A stretch of DNA of 64,000 nucleotides from CBDHHC01 sp965263345 (lineage in GTDB: Bacteria > Pseudomonadota > Alphaproteobacteria > Rhizobiales > CBDHHC01), in the NCBI GenBank assembly GCA_965263345.1, contig CBDHHC010000004.1, forward strand, positions 186,001 through 250,000, given 5' to 3'. Made by a program: the position numbers and the translations under genes. Position 1 is the stretch's first letter. Every line of letters begins with the position of its first letter. The notes under the pieces were generated by a model. It searched no databases and was not told where the DNA came from. It saw only the letters and a program-made list of their open reading frames with translations. Shown here one piece after another: positions 54,065 through 63,243 of the stretch.

Positions 54065-54821
54065 TTAATTATTATTTTTAATCTTTGGTAAAGACTTTGT
54101 ACCAAGTGATGCCTTTTGACCTTGATTTGCAATTTTTAATGTCAAACGTTCGGCTTTGGCAGGGTCCATCGCAGATAATATCGAAGACATAGCTTTTGCC
54201 TTCATACCGTTAACAAGTCCAACCAATACATCTAAATCTAGCCTGTTAAAGATTCTTGCTGCATCAGCAGGTTTCATCTTCGAGTACATTTGTATAAGTT
54301 TGCTATATTGAGCAGATTCGTTTTCTTTTTGTTTGCGAACATCTTTATCTACTCTTTGCTCCAAGGATTTCAACTCTGTTAATCTCGCATTAAGACGTTT
54401 TTCTGCCGCCTTTAACAAATTTCGCTGAAGAACAAGTTGTTTTTCACGCTCATCTAACTTTTTTCTCCTTTGAGCTAAGCTTTGTAAAATTGCAAACTCT
54501 GATTTCGTTGGACGGAATTCTGGACCAGATGAGATTTCAGGATCTTTCGATTTATTTTCTTTTTGTTCAGTTTCTTGGTTTTCGTTATTTTTCTTAGCTT
54601 TATCAACATTTCCAGTAATCAGTTGATTATTTTGAGAAACCTCAACGGTATTTTGAACTGTGCTATTCTTATTCACCGTTTTACCAATTATATTGCTATT
54701 TGCAGATGCATTTGAATGACCTGTGAGCACATTATCATTTATAAAAAAACCTATTATTTTAAGTACTAAGTAAACAAAAGGCTGCTAGCGCTACGAGTGG
54801 TAAAAGTCTTATTGATCCCAT
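54065..54821 (-). pseudogene. motE: MotE-like flagellar chaperone, apparent +1 frameshift
   Basis: The ATG at 54821 (overlapping the DUF6468 stop by 13 nt) starts MGSIRLLPLVALAAFCLLST, the expected membrane anchor of MotE, then TAA at 54759-54761. The +1 frame continues at once as KIIGFFINDN and runs to the normal end at 54065: 20 + 231 residues. The main frame contains a coiled coil (about 60-140 of that part, KLDEREKQLVLQRNLL) and the C-terminal MgtE_N-like domain (MYSKMKPADAARIFNRLDLD, LSAMDPAKAERLT). MotE assists stator protein MotC in related bacteria. An in-frame GTG at 54730 would yield a 221-aa protein without the anchor. Removing one T at ACTTAAA restores the gene. Confidence 0.75.
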
Positions 54822-55420
54822 TGAAAACGACTTCTCTTAGGTTGAGGAGAGGTAAAAGTTTTATCTTGCTCTTCTCGCGTTTTATCTTGAGAAGATAGAG
54901 CACTTAAACTTAGCTTTGGCCATGTTACAGGGTTTGTATTATTGATCGGTTTATAATTCTCTATATCTTCTATTTTTTGCGATTGAGGCGGTTCCACATT
55001 TTCTACAGGTGAATATGGTTCATTTCTGGGGGTGAGGTCTGGAAATTCATTGTTTAAAGAAGAATGGATATTACGTGGTTCAACTTTTTCCTGTACTGCC
55101 TGCTCATAGGCTTTTAGTTTTGTTATTACATTGTCAGCCTTATCATTATGACGACGCAATGATTTTGTTGTACTTTCGGCACGGTTTATTTGATCATTTA
55201 AATTTTTACTGGCTTTGTCTACCGTTGCTCTTAATTCACTTGTTGCTGCTTCAGCATGAAGTGTTGACTGGTTCAAGTCTCTTATGATCACTTTGAGACT
55301 CTCTTGATCTTTTTTTAACTTATCCAGTTTCCTATTTACAATAATGCAATAAGCTATCGTTGCTAGAAGGAGAACGGCGACAAGTATCTCCACTATAAAA
55401 CCTAAAAATGAGCTACTCAT
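54809..55420 (-). CDS. DUF6468 flagellar-associated protein
   Basis: 203 aa. One membrane helix at residues 7-28 (FIVEILVAVLLLATIAYCII) followed by a coiled coil of about 70 residues (NRKLDKLKKDQESLKVIIRD and following) and a Pro/Ser-rich disordered C-terminus. This is the DUF6468 pattern, found between fliM and motE in alphaproteobacterial flagellar clusters. The ATG abuts the fliM stop (TGAATG). Its end overlaps the motE start. The role is unknown; a scaffold near the C-ring is conceivable. Confidence 0.85.
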   Translation of the reverse strand: MSSSFLGFIVEILVAVLLLATIAYCIIVNRKLDKLKKDQESLKVIIRDLNQSTLHAEAATSELRATVDKASKNLNDQINRAESTTKSLRRHNDKADNVITKLKAYEQAVQEKVEPRNIHSSLNNEFPDLTPRNEPYSPVENVEPPQSQKIEDIENYKPINNTNPVTWPKLSLSALSSQDKTREEQDKTFTSPQPKRSRFQWDQ

Positions 55421-56593
55421 TCAAACCGCCTCCGCCTGTTCTATTTCTTCTTCCATCATAATGACTTCTTCAGATTTTGGTTTTGCTATCCCACTCTTAA
55501 CTCGAATTGCAACATTTTCTCCCTTTTGTCCCAGATTCCCTGTCGTTAATGGTATATCCCCACAACGCAAAGATACTGCATCTTCAGGAGTACAGTTTAA
55601 AGTAATGGTTTCCCCAACTTTCAAATTCATAATTTGACTTAAAGGAATATGCATCTCATCCAAGACTGCTTCAATTTCGATATCTGTTGCCCAAATCTCT
55701 GTTGCTAAATGGCTTTCCCATATTGTATCTCGTCCAAATTTTTCTCCCATAAAGCCTTGGAGTAATAGTTCACGGATAGGCTCGAGGGTTGCGTAGGGAA
55801 TTAATACTTCAATGCGTCCTCCACGATCTTCCATATCAATTCTTAGTTTTATTAATATTGCAGCATTGGCAGGGCGTGAAATTGCAGCAAAACGTGGATT
55901 GGTTTCTAATCTTTCTAATTGAAGTTTTACAGGAGATAGAGGTTCAAATGCAGTCATCATATCTTCTGTAATTACTTCAATCATGCGACTTACTAGGTTC
56001 GTTTCTATTGTTGTATAAGGGCGACCTTCAATCCTTACCATTGGGGCTCCTCTACCTCCAAGAAGCACATCAACAATTGAATATATTAGGTGAGATTCTA
56101 CTGTGATTAATCCATAACCATCCCATTCAACAGCGTTAAAAACAGAAATCATGGATGGAAGAGGAATTGAATTTAAATAATCACCAAACCTTAATGTAGA
56201 GATTGTATCCAGGCTTACTTCTACATTGTCGGAGGTAAAATTTCTTAAACTCGCGGTTAATAATCTTACCAATCTATCAAATACAATTTCCAGCATGGGT
56301 AATCGTTCATACGATACCAAAGCTGAATTAACGATTGCTCTTAGACCACTTGTGTCTGTTAAGGCTTGTTCATCTAAATCAAAACCTAAAAGATTATCAA
56401 TCTCATCTTGATTTAGTACTCGCTCTGCGCCACTCTCAGGAACACCAAGACCATCATCTCCAGATGATGGTTCATCAATCATGGCGGCCCATTCGGCCGC
56501 TACATCCTCATCAAAACCGCTATTATCTTCATCCGACATATCTCCCCAGGCAGCGGCGAGTTCATCCTGATCAACATCTCCACCATGTACCAT
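55421..56593 (-). CDS. fliM: Flagellar motor switch protein FliM
   Basis: 390 aa from ATG 56593. FliM binds CheY-P and forms the C-ring with FliG and FliN. The N-terminal about 55 residues are acidic and contain LNQDEIDNLLGF near 60, the start of the conserved part. The CheC-like middle domain has LPMLEIVFDRLVRLLTASLR, STLRFGDYLNSIPLPS and DVLLGGRG; the C-terminal SpoA domain has HIPLSQIMNLKVGETITLN. The EIDNLL motif that contacts CheY lies about 60 residues in, behind an extra acidic extension of about 55 residues, longer than in E. coli. It is directly downstream of fliL (about 15 nt). Confidence 0.93.
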   Translation of the reverse strand: MVHGGDVDQDELAAAWGDMSDEDNSGFDEDVAAEWAAMIDEPSSGDDGLGVPESGAERVLNQDEIDNLLGFDLDEQALTDTSGLRAIVNSALVSYERLPMLEIVFDRLVRLLTASLRNFTSDNVEVSLDTISTLRFGDYLNSIPLPSMISVFNAVEWDGYGLITVESHLIYSIVDVLLGGRGAPMVRIEGRPYTTIETNLVSRMIEVITEDMMTAFEPLSPVKLQLERLETNPRFAAISRPANAAILIKLRIDMEDRGGRIEVLIPYATLEPIRELLLQGFMGEKFGRDTIWESHLATEIWATDIEIEAVLDEMHIPLSQIMNLKVGETITLNCTPEDAVSLRCGDIPLTTGNLGQKGENVAIRVKSGIAKPKSEEVIMMEEEIEQAEAV

Positions 56594-56608
56594 TTAATTT
56601 TAGCCTCG

Positions 56609-57139
56609 TTATTGGACAATTATCTCTTTAAACAGTACTCGGTTTACACGATTAGGGTGAATTGCAAGATTTATACGGCGCAGCAACTCTTCTTTTAACC
56701 TAAAAATTCCAGCTGACCCCTGCAGATCTGAACTTCTCAGTTCACGTAGATAAATCTGAAACATATCAAGGACACGCGGCATTACCGGCTGCAATGCATC
56801 TATTGCAGCTTGCTCCTGAGCCTCCAAAGCAATCTTTATTTTCAAATATTGTGCTCTTTTATCATTTGCACTTAAATTCACTACCATTTCAGGCAGATCA
56901 AAATAAACAGATGGTTCTTTAGAGATTTCCTGCTCTATTTCACCTTCTGCCGTAATTTCCTCTTCATTGCTCCCACCCATTAAGAAGAATGCGGCTCCAC
57001 CACCAATAGCAAGCAACAAGACAACTCCTGCGATAATAAATATCAATTTTTTCTTGCTTTTCGGTGCACTTCCCTCATCTTCTTCACTTTGTGCTTTATC
57101 CGCCTCATCACCCTCTTGAGGCTCTTCACCATCAGCCAT
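56609..57139 (-). CDS. fliL: Flagellar basal body protein FliL
   Basis: 176 aa. One membrane helix at residues 31-53 (KLIFIIAGVVLLLAIGGGAA) with acidic cytoplasmic N-terminus and a periplasmic FliL domain: PSVYFDLPEMVVNLSANDKR, YLKIKIALE, DALQPVMPRVLDMFQIYL, LRSSDLQGSAGIFRLKEELL and NRVLFKEIIVQ. FliL supports the stator under load. It is the first gene of the minus-strand fliL-fliM-DUF6468-motE block, driven by the sigma-54 site at 57262. Confidence 0.93.
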   Translation of the reverse strand: MADGEEPQEGDEADKAQSEEDEGSAPKSKKKLIFIIAGVVLLLAIGGGAAFFLMGGSNEEEITAEGEIEQEISKEPSVYFDLPEMVVNLSANDKRAQYLKIKIALEAQEQAAIDALQPVMPRVLDMFQIYLRELRSSDLQGSAGIFRLKEELLRRINLAIHPNRVNRVLFKEIIVQ

Positions 57140-57261
57140 AATCTTAGAGTCCCATTTTAAATGTCACTAAATTATATTTCAGGGTAAAGCTTTACTGATA
57201 ACAAATAATGAATATCAGTTAATCAAACCTTTCGAATAAACGTACCAGGAAAATATTTCCT

Positions 57262-57277
57262 AGCAAATTTCTTCCCA
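57262..57277 (-). promoter_or_regulatory. Candidate sigma-54 promoter of fliL
   Basis: On the minus strand TGGGAAGAAATTTGCT has GG-N10-GC spacing and the TTTGCT -12 element seen upstream of fliK and sciP. The start would be near 57251, about 110 nt before the fliL ATG. Confidence 0.6.
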
Positions 57278-57337
57278 CACAGAACATACTACCCATAGAA
57301 AATACAGAAAATACTTGATTCGTATACACTTTCATTA

Positions 57338-57353
57338 TGGCACACTGTATGCA
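57338..57353 (+). promoter_or_regulatory. Sigma-54 promoter of flgF-flgG-flgA-flgH
   Basis: TGGCACACTGTATGCA matches the sigma-54 consensus TGGCAC-N5-TTGCA closely, with exact spacing. The predicted start near 57364 gives a leader of about 75 nt before flgF. It is divergent from the fliL site 61 bp away. Confidence 0.75.
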
Positions 57354-57438
57354 TCAACAATTAATAGTTGGAAAATATTTCCGAATACTTGATGCAATGA
57401 ATGTCAATATACATTCTCATTTTTAAGCTGAGGCTGAG

Positions 57439-58182
57439 ATGATTGAAAATTCGATACTTATTGGTTTGTCTAAGCAGATGGCTTTACAGCGTAAAATTGA
57501 TGTTCTTGCCAACAACATGGCAAATGTTAATACGGTTGGATATAAAAGTGACTCCGTTTTATTCGAAGAATATCTCATGCCAGTTGCTCGTATGACAGAA
57601 ATGACAGGTAAAGATAAAATACTGTCCTATGTCAACGATACTACTATGTACCGTAATTATTCTGAAGGACCTATCAAACAAACTAACGAAGAATTGGATG
57701 TTGCTATTAAAGGTGATGGTTGGTTTGTTGTGCAAACGCCTGATGGTAATAAATATACACGTAATGGCCACCTTAAACTTAATAATGAAGGCCGCTTAGT
57801 AACTACCGATGGCCAAATGGTTTTAGGCGAAGGAGGCCCCATTACTGTTGGACCAGATGAACATAGTATTGTTATTTCTGGTGATGGAACACTATCCACA
57901 AATCAGGGACCTAAAGATCAACTGCGTATTGTCGTATTTGAAAATAATGGAAAATTGGAGAAAGAAGGAGATTCTCTCTTTTCTACTGAGCAAGTTCCTA
58001 CTCCAGCGAGAGATTTCCAGATTATGCAGGGAATGATTGAAAACTCAAATGTACAGCCAGTGTTGCAACTCACCCAACTTATTCAAGCAACACGAGAATA
58101 TGTATCTATGGCACAAACCTTACAACAATCACAAGAGCTTAGGCAATCAGCCATACAACAATTAGGTCGACCACCTCAATAA
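57439..58182 (+). CDS. flgF: Flagellar proximal rod protein FlgF
   Basis: 247 aa. The N-terminal rod motif LSKQMALQRKIDVLANNMAN, then VNTVGYKSD, the central EELDVAIKGDGWFVVQTPDG and the C-terminal MIENSNVQPVLQLTQLIQAT with TREYVSMAQTLQQSQELRQS are those of FlgF. FlgF is part of the rod that runs from MS ring to hook. It is the first gene of the flgF-flgG-flgA-flgH operon; flgG follows 42 nt later. Confidence 0.95.
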   Translation: MIENSILIGLSKQMALQRKIDVLANNMANVNTVGYKSDSVLFEEYLMPVARMTEMTGKDKILSYVNDTTMYRNYSEGPIKQTNEELDVAIKGDGWFVVQTPDGNKYTRNGHLKLNNEGRLVTTDGQMVLGEGGPITVGPDEHSIVISGDGTLSTNQGPKDQLRIVVFENNGKLEKEGDSLFSTEQVPTPARDFQIMQGMIENSNVQPVLQLTQLIQATREYVSMAQTLQQSQELRQSAIQQLGRPPQ

Positions 58183-58224
58183 TAAAGAAATCTTTTACAT
58201 GAAATTTGTAATGAAGGGCAAATA

Positions 58225-59013
58225 ATGAAATCTCTACAGACCGCAGCAACGGGTATGCAAGCCCAACAACTGAATGTTGAAGTTATATCGCATAACATTG
58301 CGAACATGAGAACTACTGGATATAAAAAAATCAGAACTGAATTTCAGGACCTACTATATCAAGATATTCGTAGAGTCGGAGCGACATCCTCTAATGCTGG
58401 AACGCAACTGCCGACAGGATTACAAGTTGGCTTTGGTGTTAAAACCGGTGCGACCTCTCGGGTCATGAATCAGGGGGGCCTCACACGTACAGAAAAAGAT
58501 CTTGATGTTGCTATTCAAGGTGAAGGATTTTTTGTCATTAGCCTTCCCAATGGTCAAACAGCATATTCGCGCGATGGCTCTTTTGAACGTGATTCAAATG
58601 GCAATCTGGTTACTCTTGATGGTTATCAAGTCTCGCCTAATATCACAATTCCAAATGATGCTAAAGATGTTACAATTAATCGAGAAGGACAAGTACAAGC
58701 TAATCTAGGTACTGCTGCAACACCAACAATTTTAGGTCAACTACAACTTGCCAGATTTACAAACAAGTCTGGACTTAAAACTATTGGTAACAACCTATAC
58801 TTAGAGACTGCCTCAAGCGGAACTGCAACTCTAGGAAATCCAGATAGTACTGGATTTGGTTCTGTTTCACAAAAATTTCTTGAAACCTCAAATGTGAATG
58901 CTGTTTCAGAACTTTCAGATCTCATTGCCGCCCAAAGAGCTTATGAAATGAATGCAAAAGTCATTTCTGCGTCTGATGAAATGTTATCTGCCACTTCAAA
59001 TATTATCAGGTAA
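58225..59013 (+). CDS. flgG: Flagellar distal rod protein FlgG
   Basis: 262 aa, typical length. Signatures: LQTAATGMQAQQLNVEVISH with NIANMRTTGYKK, EKDLDVAIQGEGFFVISLPN, and the C-terminal VNAVSELSDLIAAQRAYEMN with AKVISASDEMLSATSNI. FlgG forms the distal rod. GAAGGGCAAATA precedes the ATG. flgA begins 5 nt after its stop. Confidence 0.96.
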   Translation: MKSLQTAATGMQAQQLNVEVISHNIANMRTTGYKKIRTEFQDLLYQDIRRVGATSSNAGTQLPTGLQVGFGVKTGATSRVMNQGGLTRTEKDLDVAIQGEGFFVISLPNGQTAYSRDGSFERDSNGNLVTLDGYQVSPNITIPNDAKDVTINREGQVQANLGTAATPTILGQLQLARFTNKSGLKTIGNNLYLETASSGTATLGNPDSTGFGSVSQKFLETSNVNAVSELSDLIAAQRAYEMNAKVISASDEMLSATSNIIR

Positions 59014-59018
59014 ATATA

Positions 59019-60026
59019 ATGATCCGCTTTGATCCCTTTAATATATCAATTTACGTTTTTGCATCCATCATTTATTTTGTTATTGGACTATCACTGGCTG
59101 TTGCTGACGATATACCCGTCCTAAAAGAACAGATCAGTGTTAACTCAGATATTTTAACTTTAGGGGATTTATTTGAAAATGCGGGGCCGTATAAAAATGT
59201 CCCCGTTTTTCAATCCCCTGATGTTGGTAAGGATGGCATTATATCTAGTGAGCGCATTCAAGCAGCTGCACGAAGCAATGGGTTAGAATGGGCAAACCCA
59301 GGGAAAATTGAAAAAATTCTTATTCGCCGCCCAAGTCGGATGCTTTCACTTAATGATATCAAAAGCATGCTAAAGAAGCCCTTGGGAGAGAAAATTGGGG
59401 TAGTTGACCTTAAGAATCTTACAATCGATTTTTTTCCTGATAATAAAGATCTTCATATTGAGGAAACAAATACTTCTCCTTTCGTCATTATTGATATCCA
59501 GCATAATCCGCAAGGAGGTGTTTTTCTTGCAAAGATCGGTACAGATGAACCAGATGGAAAAGTTATACGTAGCATCGTTCGTGGTCGGGCGCTTGAAACT
59601 TTAGAGGTTGTTGTTCCTATTCGCCCCCTCGAAATAGGTAAAGCGATAAAAGCTGAAACTTTAAAACAAGTCAGAGTTCCCATCGCACGCCTGAGAACTG
59701 GTGCAATAAAATCAAAAAATGAAGCCATTGGAAAAGTGCCTAAATATCGTTTGGCAGCTAACCAAATTTTACGAAAACAAGATATTGAAGTGCCGAAGAT
59801 CATACATCCAAATGATCTTGTAGAAATCAAATTGGAAAGCCCAGGGTTATCCCTAAAAGCTATAGGGCGTTCACTTGGGAAAGGTGCGTTAGGAGATACG
59901 ATTTCTGTTTTAAATACACGTTCAAAGCGGAAAATCCAAGCTATTGTTATTGCTCCGGGAATAGTTTCACCAACAGGTAACTCCTCTGTAATTGATAAAA
60001 AACAGTTCGTGCAAACTTATCGTTAA
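59019..60026 (+). CDS. flgA: P-ring assembly chaperone FlgA
   Basis: 335 aa, longer than the E. coli protein (219 aa) because of an additional N-terminal domain. Signal peptide in residues about 12-33. The C-terminal SAF/FlgA domain is recognisable: VVPIRPLEIGKAIKAETLKQ, the PKYRLAANQILRKQDIEVP stretch, ALGDTISVLNTRSKRKIQAI and VIAPGIV. FlgA is a periplasmic chaperone for the P-ring protein FlgI. flgI is not in the window. flgH starts 23 nt after its stop. Confidence 0.9.
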   Translation: MIRFDPFNISIYVFASIIYFVIGLSLAVADDIPVLKEQISVNSDILTLGDLFENAGPYKNVPVFQSPDVGKDGIISSERIQAAARSNGLEWANPGKIEKILIRRPSRMLSLNDIKSMLKKPLGEKIGVVDLKNLTIDFFPDNKDLHIEETNTSPFVIIDIQHNPQGGVFLAKIGTDEPDGKVIRSIVRGRALETLEVVVPIRPLEIGKAIKAETLKQVRVPIARLRTGAIKSKNEAIGKVPKYRLAANQILRKQDIEVPKIIHPNDLVEIKLESPGLSLKAIGRSLGKGALGDTISVLNTRSKRKIQAIVIAPGIVSPTGNSSVIDKKQFVQTYR

Positions 60027-60048
60027 AATTAGAAGGGCTGGATGCATA

Positions 60049-60789
60049 ATGAATTCGAAGCTTTTTATATCGTTTTTTATTATAAGCTCTCTTAGTGGTT
60101 GTGCTTACTTAGATCGTTTAAATAGTGTTGGGAATTCACCAAAACTCACAGCTATCAAAAACCCTACTCATAAACCAGGATATAAACCTGTCAGCCTTCC
60201 GATGCCACAAATAAAGAAACCTACTTATAATTCTAATTCTTTATGGAGAAAAGGGGCGCGTGCATTTTTTAAAGATCAACGCGCTTCTAACGTCGGAGAT
60301 ATCCTAACAATAATGATAGAGATTTCTGATAAGGCTGAATTTGATAATGAAACAAGCCGTTCTCGTTCGGGAACGGAGAATGTGAGTGTTCCTGGTCTTG
60401 CTGGCCTTGAGCAACAACTCGCGAAGATCTTACCTTCCGGGGTTGACCTTTCAACACTCGTCAATACAAACAGTTCAAGTACTAGTGAGGGGTCTGGCTC
60501 TGTTGATCGAGAAGAGTCGTTGACGACAAAGATGGCCGCAGTTGTAACACAAAAACTGCCGAATGGGAATCTTGTTGTGGAAGGGCGTCAAGAAATTCGT
60601 GTTAACTTTGAGGTTAGAGAAATTGTTGTCGCTGGAATTATTCGCCCAGAAGATATTAGTTCTGAAAATACTATCCCAATATCAAAAATAGCTGAAGCAC
60701 GTGTTGCTTATGGTGGACGAGGACAGATTTCAGATGTGCAGCAACCTCGTTATGGACAACAAGTTATGGATATATTATTGCCATTTTAG
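60049..60789 (+). CDS. flgH: Flagellar L-ring lipoprotein FlgH
   Basis: 246 aa from ATG 60049, chosen so that the lipobox SLSGC falls at the end of a proper signal peptide (Cys near residue 18); the frame is open further up but would add a basic extension. FlgH forms the outer-membrane L ring. Family motifs: SLWRKGARAFFKDQRASNVG, DILTIMIEISDKAEFDNETS, LPNGNLVVEGRQEIRVNFE, EIVVAGIIRPEDIS and ARVAYGGRGQISDVQQPRYG. It is the last gene of this operon and converges on the gene at 60819. Confidence 0.95.
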   Translation: MNSKLFISFFIISSLSGCAYLDRLNSVGNSPKLTAIKNPTHKPGYKPVSLPMPQIKKPTYNSNSLWRKGARAFFKDQRASNVGDILTIMIEISDKAEFDNETSRSRSGTENVSVPGLAGLEQQLAKILPSGVDLSTLVNTNSSSTSEGSGSVDREESLTTKMAAVVTQKLPNGNLVVEGRQEIRVNFEVREIVVAGIIRPEDISSENTIPISKIAEARVAYGGRGQISDVQQPRYGQQVMDILLPF

Positions 60790-60818
60790 AGTATTACAGG
60801 ACAAACACCTAACTAAAA

Positions 60819-61256
60819 TCAGTTAATGATGTTTACGCGAAACTTTCTTGTTTTAAGAGGTGTATCGTCTTTTATACCTCTTCTTTTAAATTCAAATGTT
60901 AAATAACTCATCCCCGGGGCCTGGGCTTCGATAGAGAAACGAGCTGTTCTAGATTTTCCAAAAAGGCCTGTCTTACTCGACTTTTCACCTTTGGGATAGG
61001 TCCAACCAATATGATCAACTTTTAAATGATTTAAACCTTTACTTTTTGTTTTATTTAATTGCCAACGGTATTCTACGCTTACTTTTCCGGGCATCTTAAT
61101 AACAAAAGATTGTCCTGCTCTTGTTGTGTATTCCTTAACTTTCTCACCTGAGCCAAAAAAGACCAAGTATACAACGAGTGATAAGATTATCGCAGAAAAC
61201 CCGCCGGCAATAATCCCGATTTGCATCATTTTCTGATTGTTAAAACTTTCGGACAT
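60819..61256 (-). CDS. Membrane-anchored chagasin-like (I42) protein
   Basis: 145 aa. One membrane helix at residues 13-34 (IGIIAGGFSAIILSLVVYLV), then an extracytoplasmic beta domain. VSVEYRWQL and the later APGMSYLTFEFKRRGIKDD resemble the two conserved loops of chagasin/I42 inhibitors of cysteine proteases (NPTTGYxW and a PG-xxLxFxYxRPW segment), but the first loop is degenerate (PGKVSVEYRW). The match is by eye and could instead be a general Ig-like fold. No cysteine protease was seen in the window. Single gene, converging on flgH. Confidence 0.55.
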   Translation of the reverse strand: MSESFNNQKMMQIGIIAGGFSAIILSLVVYLVFFGSGEKVKEYTTRAGQSFVIKMPGKVSVEYRWQLNKTKSKGLNHLKVDHIGWTYPKGEKSSKTGLFGKSRTARFSIEAQAPGMSYLTFEFKRRGIKDDTPLKTRKFRVNIIN

Positions 61257-61381
61257 ACTGATACTTAACTTTTCTCTTAAAAACTAAACCAGTATACCCA
61301 AATAATGTTATTAATTGATTTACAATCTGAAATGAAATGCAATTAAAGCTTTAAGAGTAAGTTAATTTTTTCTGATAAGAC

Positions 61382-62758
61382 TCATACATGCTTTGGTGCT
61401 AATTCACCCTCTTGGCGTGATTTGTGAACTTGATTTTTAACTGCTTCCTTATCATTCAAATCAGCTAATTCAAGGACGGAAGGGTCTATATGAACTTCTT
61501 TTGTATTTGGAGAAAACTCAGGCCCTAATACATCAACTATTGTCGGGTTCTCACTTTTTGGATTTGGAGATTTAACCCACCCCTCAACAATCATACCTTG
61601 TTCTGCGTACTTTTCATCTTGTAGCATAAAATCATGTAATGATTTTAGTTTATAATGGGGAACTGATGCATATAAATGATGAGGCAAATGGTAATCCATA
61701 CCAAAAGGAAACACTGCGTACCTCAATAATGGATTTACTATGAATATCCTAGAGTTGGTATAGCGCCCACGATCGGCATTTCCGTGCTGTACCCATTCAC
61801 GTAAAATCATAAATAAAGGAAATGTTGTAAACAAAGGCACTATCCAAAGCAAACCAAAGTACATCCAGGCAGGAGCACCTGTCATGTATTCAATAATTGT
61901 TAATGCACCATATATAATTGCTAAGAATGAGAAACGACCAATTGCAGTTACGCGATGAGAAATGACAGGATTGATTACACTATGAGGATAATGATCTATA
62001 GGGATAAAACAATAATATAAGGTCGTAAAAGCCCATAATGAAAAAAGTACTATGCCAGCTAATTCCCACTGTCCTGTAGCGCCAATAGAAACTGTTAGTA
62101 TGGGAGCAAAAGCCGCAAACATAATTCCAACACGGATTGCCCATCTTGAACCAGGCTTGTCTTTATCAGCATAGGGGTTTGTGTCAACACCAATCGCACT
62201 ATATTTTGCTCTTGCAAAAATATAACTTACAAGGTTAGGAACCCATAAAAGCTTCAAAGTCCCCCAAAGTAATTCCATATGTGTCAGTGGGAAGTCCAAC
62301 CAGTGACCACTATCTTTTGCTTGATTGAAATTTGGGTCGCGTTCAGGATCATTTACAAACTGATGATGAGCTAAATGGTGCAAACGAAAGGCATATGTTG
62401 ATGTATAAATTGGAAAGGCTCCAAACCAATCTGATAGAAGTTCACTCATCTTCCGGTTGGAAAAAAGGATATAGTGTGTTCCCTCATGAATAATTCCACC
62501 AAGTTGATGTTGTGATGCTCCTAAAATAATGACTGCAAGAACAGTCATGGGTGTATTCCACCACCATCCTAGACCTTGTTCAGCAACCCAATTATAGCTT
62601 AGAACAGTCACTAAAACTGTGAGCGTGATGACACTATATACAAATGCAATATAGAAAAAATTTGTGTAATTATCACGCTCCTTTAGAGCTCGAATAACTT
62701 CCTTTTTATTTTCCTGACCTGCTTTAGTATCGGCTTGTTTTGTCACCGTATCACTCAC
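61382..62758 (-). CDS. Fatty acid desaturase family membrane protein
   Basis: 458 aa, GTG start at 62758, 8 nt after GAGGAG. Several membrane helices and the three His boxes of di-iron desaturases/hydroxylases: HEGTH at 91-95, HHLAHH at 127-132 and HLPHH near 355. The second half continues with YASVPHYKLKSLHDFM. Such enzymes use O2 and ferredoxin or cytochrome b5-type electrons to desaturate acyl chains or hydroxylate other lipids; which substrate is not readable. An acidic C-terminal tail (about 50 residues) is extra. Single gene with long upstream spacer. Confidence 0.85.
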   Translation of the reverse strand: MSDTVTKQADTKAGQENKKEVIRALKERDNYTNFFYIAFVYSVITLTVLVTVLSYNWVAEQGLGWWWNTPMTVLAVIILGASQHQLGGIIHEGTHYILFSNRKMSELLSDWFGAFPIYTSTYAFRLHHLAHHQFVNDPERDPNFNQAKDSGHWLDFPLTHMELLWGTLKLLWVPNLVSYIFARAKYSAIGVDTNPYADKDKPGSRWAIRVGIMFAAFAPILTVSIGATGQWELAGIVLFSLWAFTTLYYCFIPIDHYPHSVINPVISHRVTAIGRFSFLAIIYGALTIIEYMTGAPAWMYFGLLWIVPLFTTFPLFMILREWVQHGNADRGRYTNSRIFIVNPLLRYAVFPFGMDYHLPHHLYASVPHYKLKSLHDFMLQDEKYAEQGMIVEGWVKSPNPKSENPTIVDVLGPEFSPNTKEVHIDPSVLELADLNDKEAVKNQVHKSRQEGELAPKHV

Positions 62759-63243
62759 GCTTTTGACTCCTCGTCATCATTCTTGTTTTTTCAAATAGCT
62801 TTTAGATCATGTGAATATGAATAATTTTTATAGATTATAGACCCAGGCTATTTGAAAAATATTTAAACTAAATTACAAAATTTTGTGATCGATAATTACA
62901 ATGTGACATAGTATTCTATAGAAGTATTTATAATAAGAATAGATTTTTACTGCTCTAAATCTAGGGTTCAAATTTAATACTATCTTTTAAAAACTTAAGT
63001 TACCTGTCCTATATGTTTTAGTTCAAATACAACAATATCATAGCCACTATAATTTCATGTTTTTAATATAATGTGTGATTATTATGATACATAATATGCT
63101 ATCATTGGTTAATTTTACTAAGCTAGGTAACTCATGCGTATTTTCTGATGCAAAAAATTAACATATGAGCGTTGTATAAAATTTCCCAAGAAAAACCTAA
63201 TTGCTCTCGTCTAATAATAATAACCAAATGGCATATTGAAGTT
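62759..63243. other. Divergent spacer, 485 bp, nothing recognised
   Basis: Very AT-rich region between the divergent desaturase and sigma-factor genes. No ECF-type GGAAC box, inverted repeat or credible small gene stood out. Part of it (63172-63243) is an open extension of the sigma-factor frame from TTG 63172. Confidence 0.45.
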
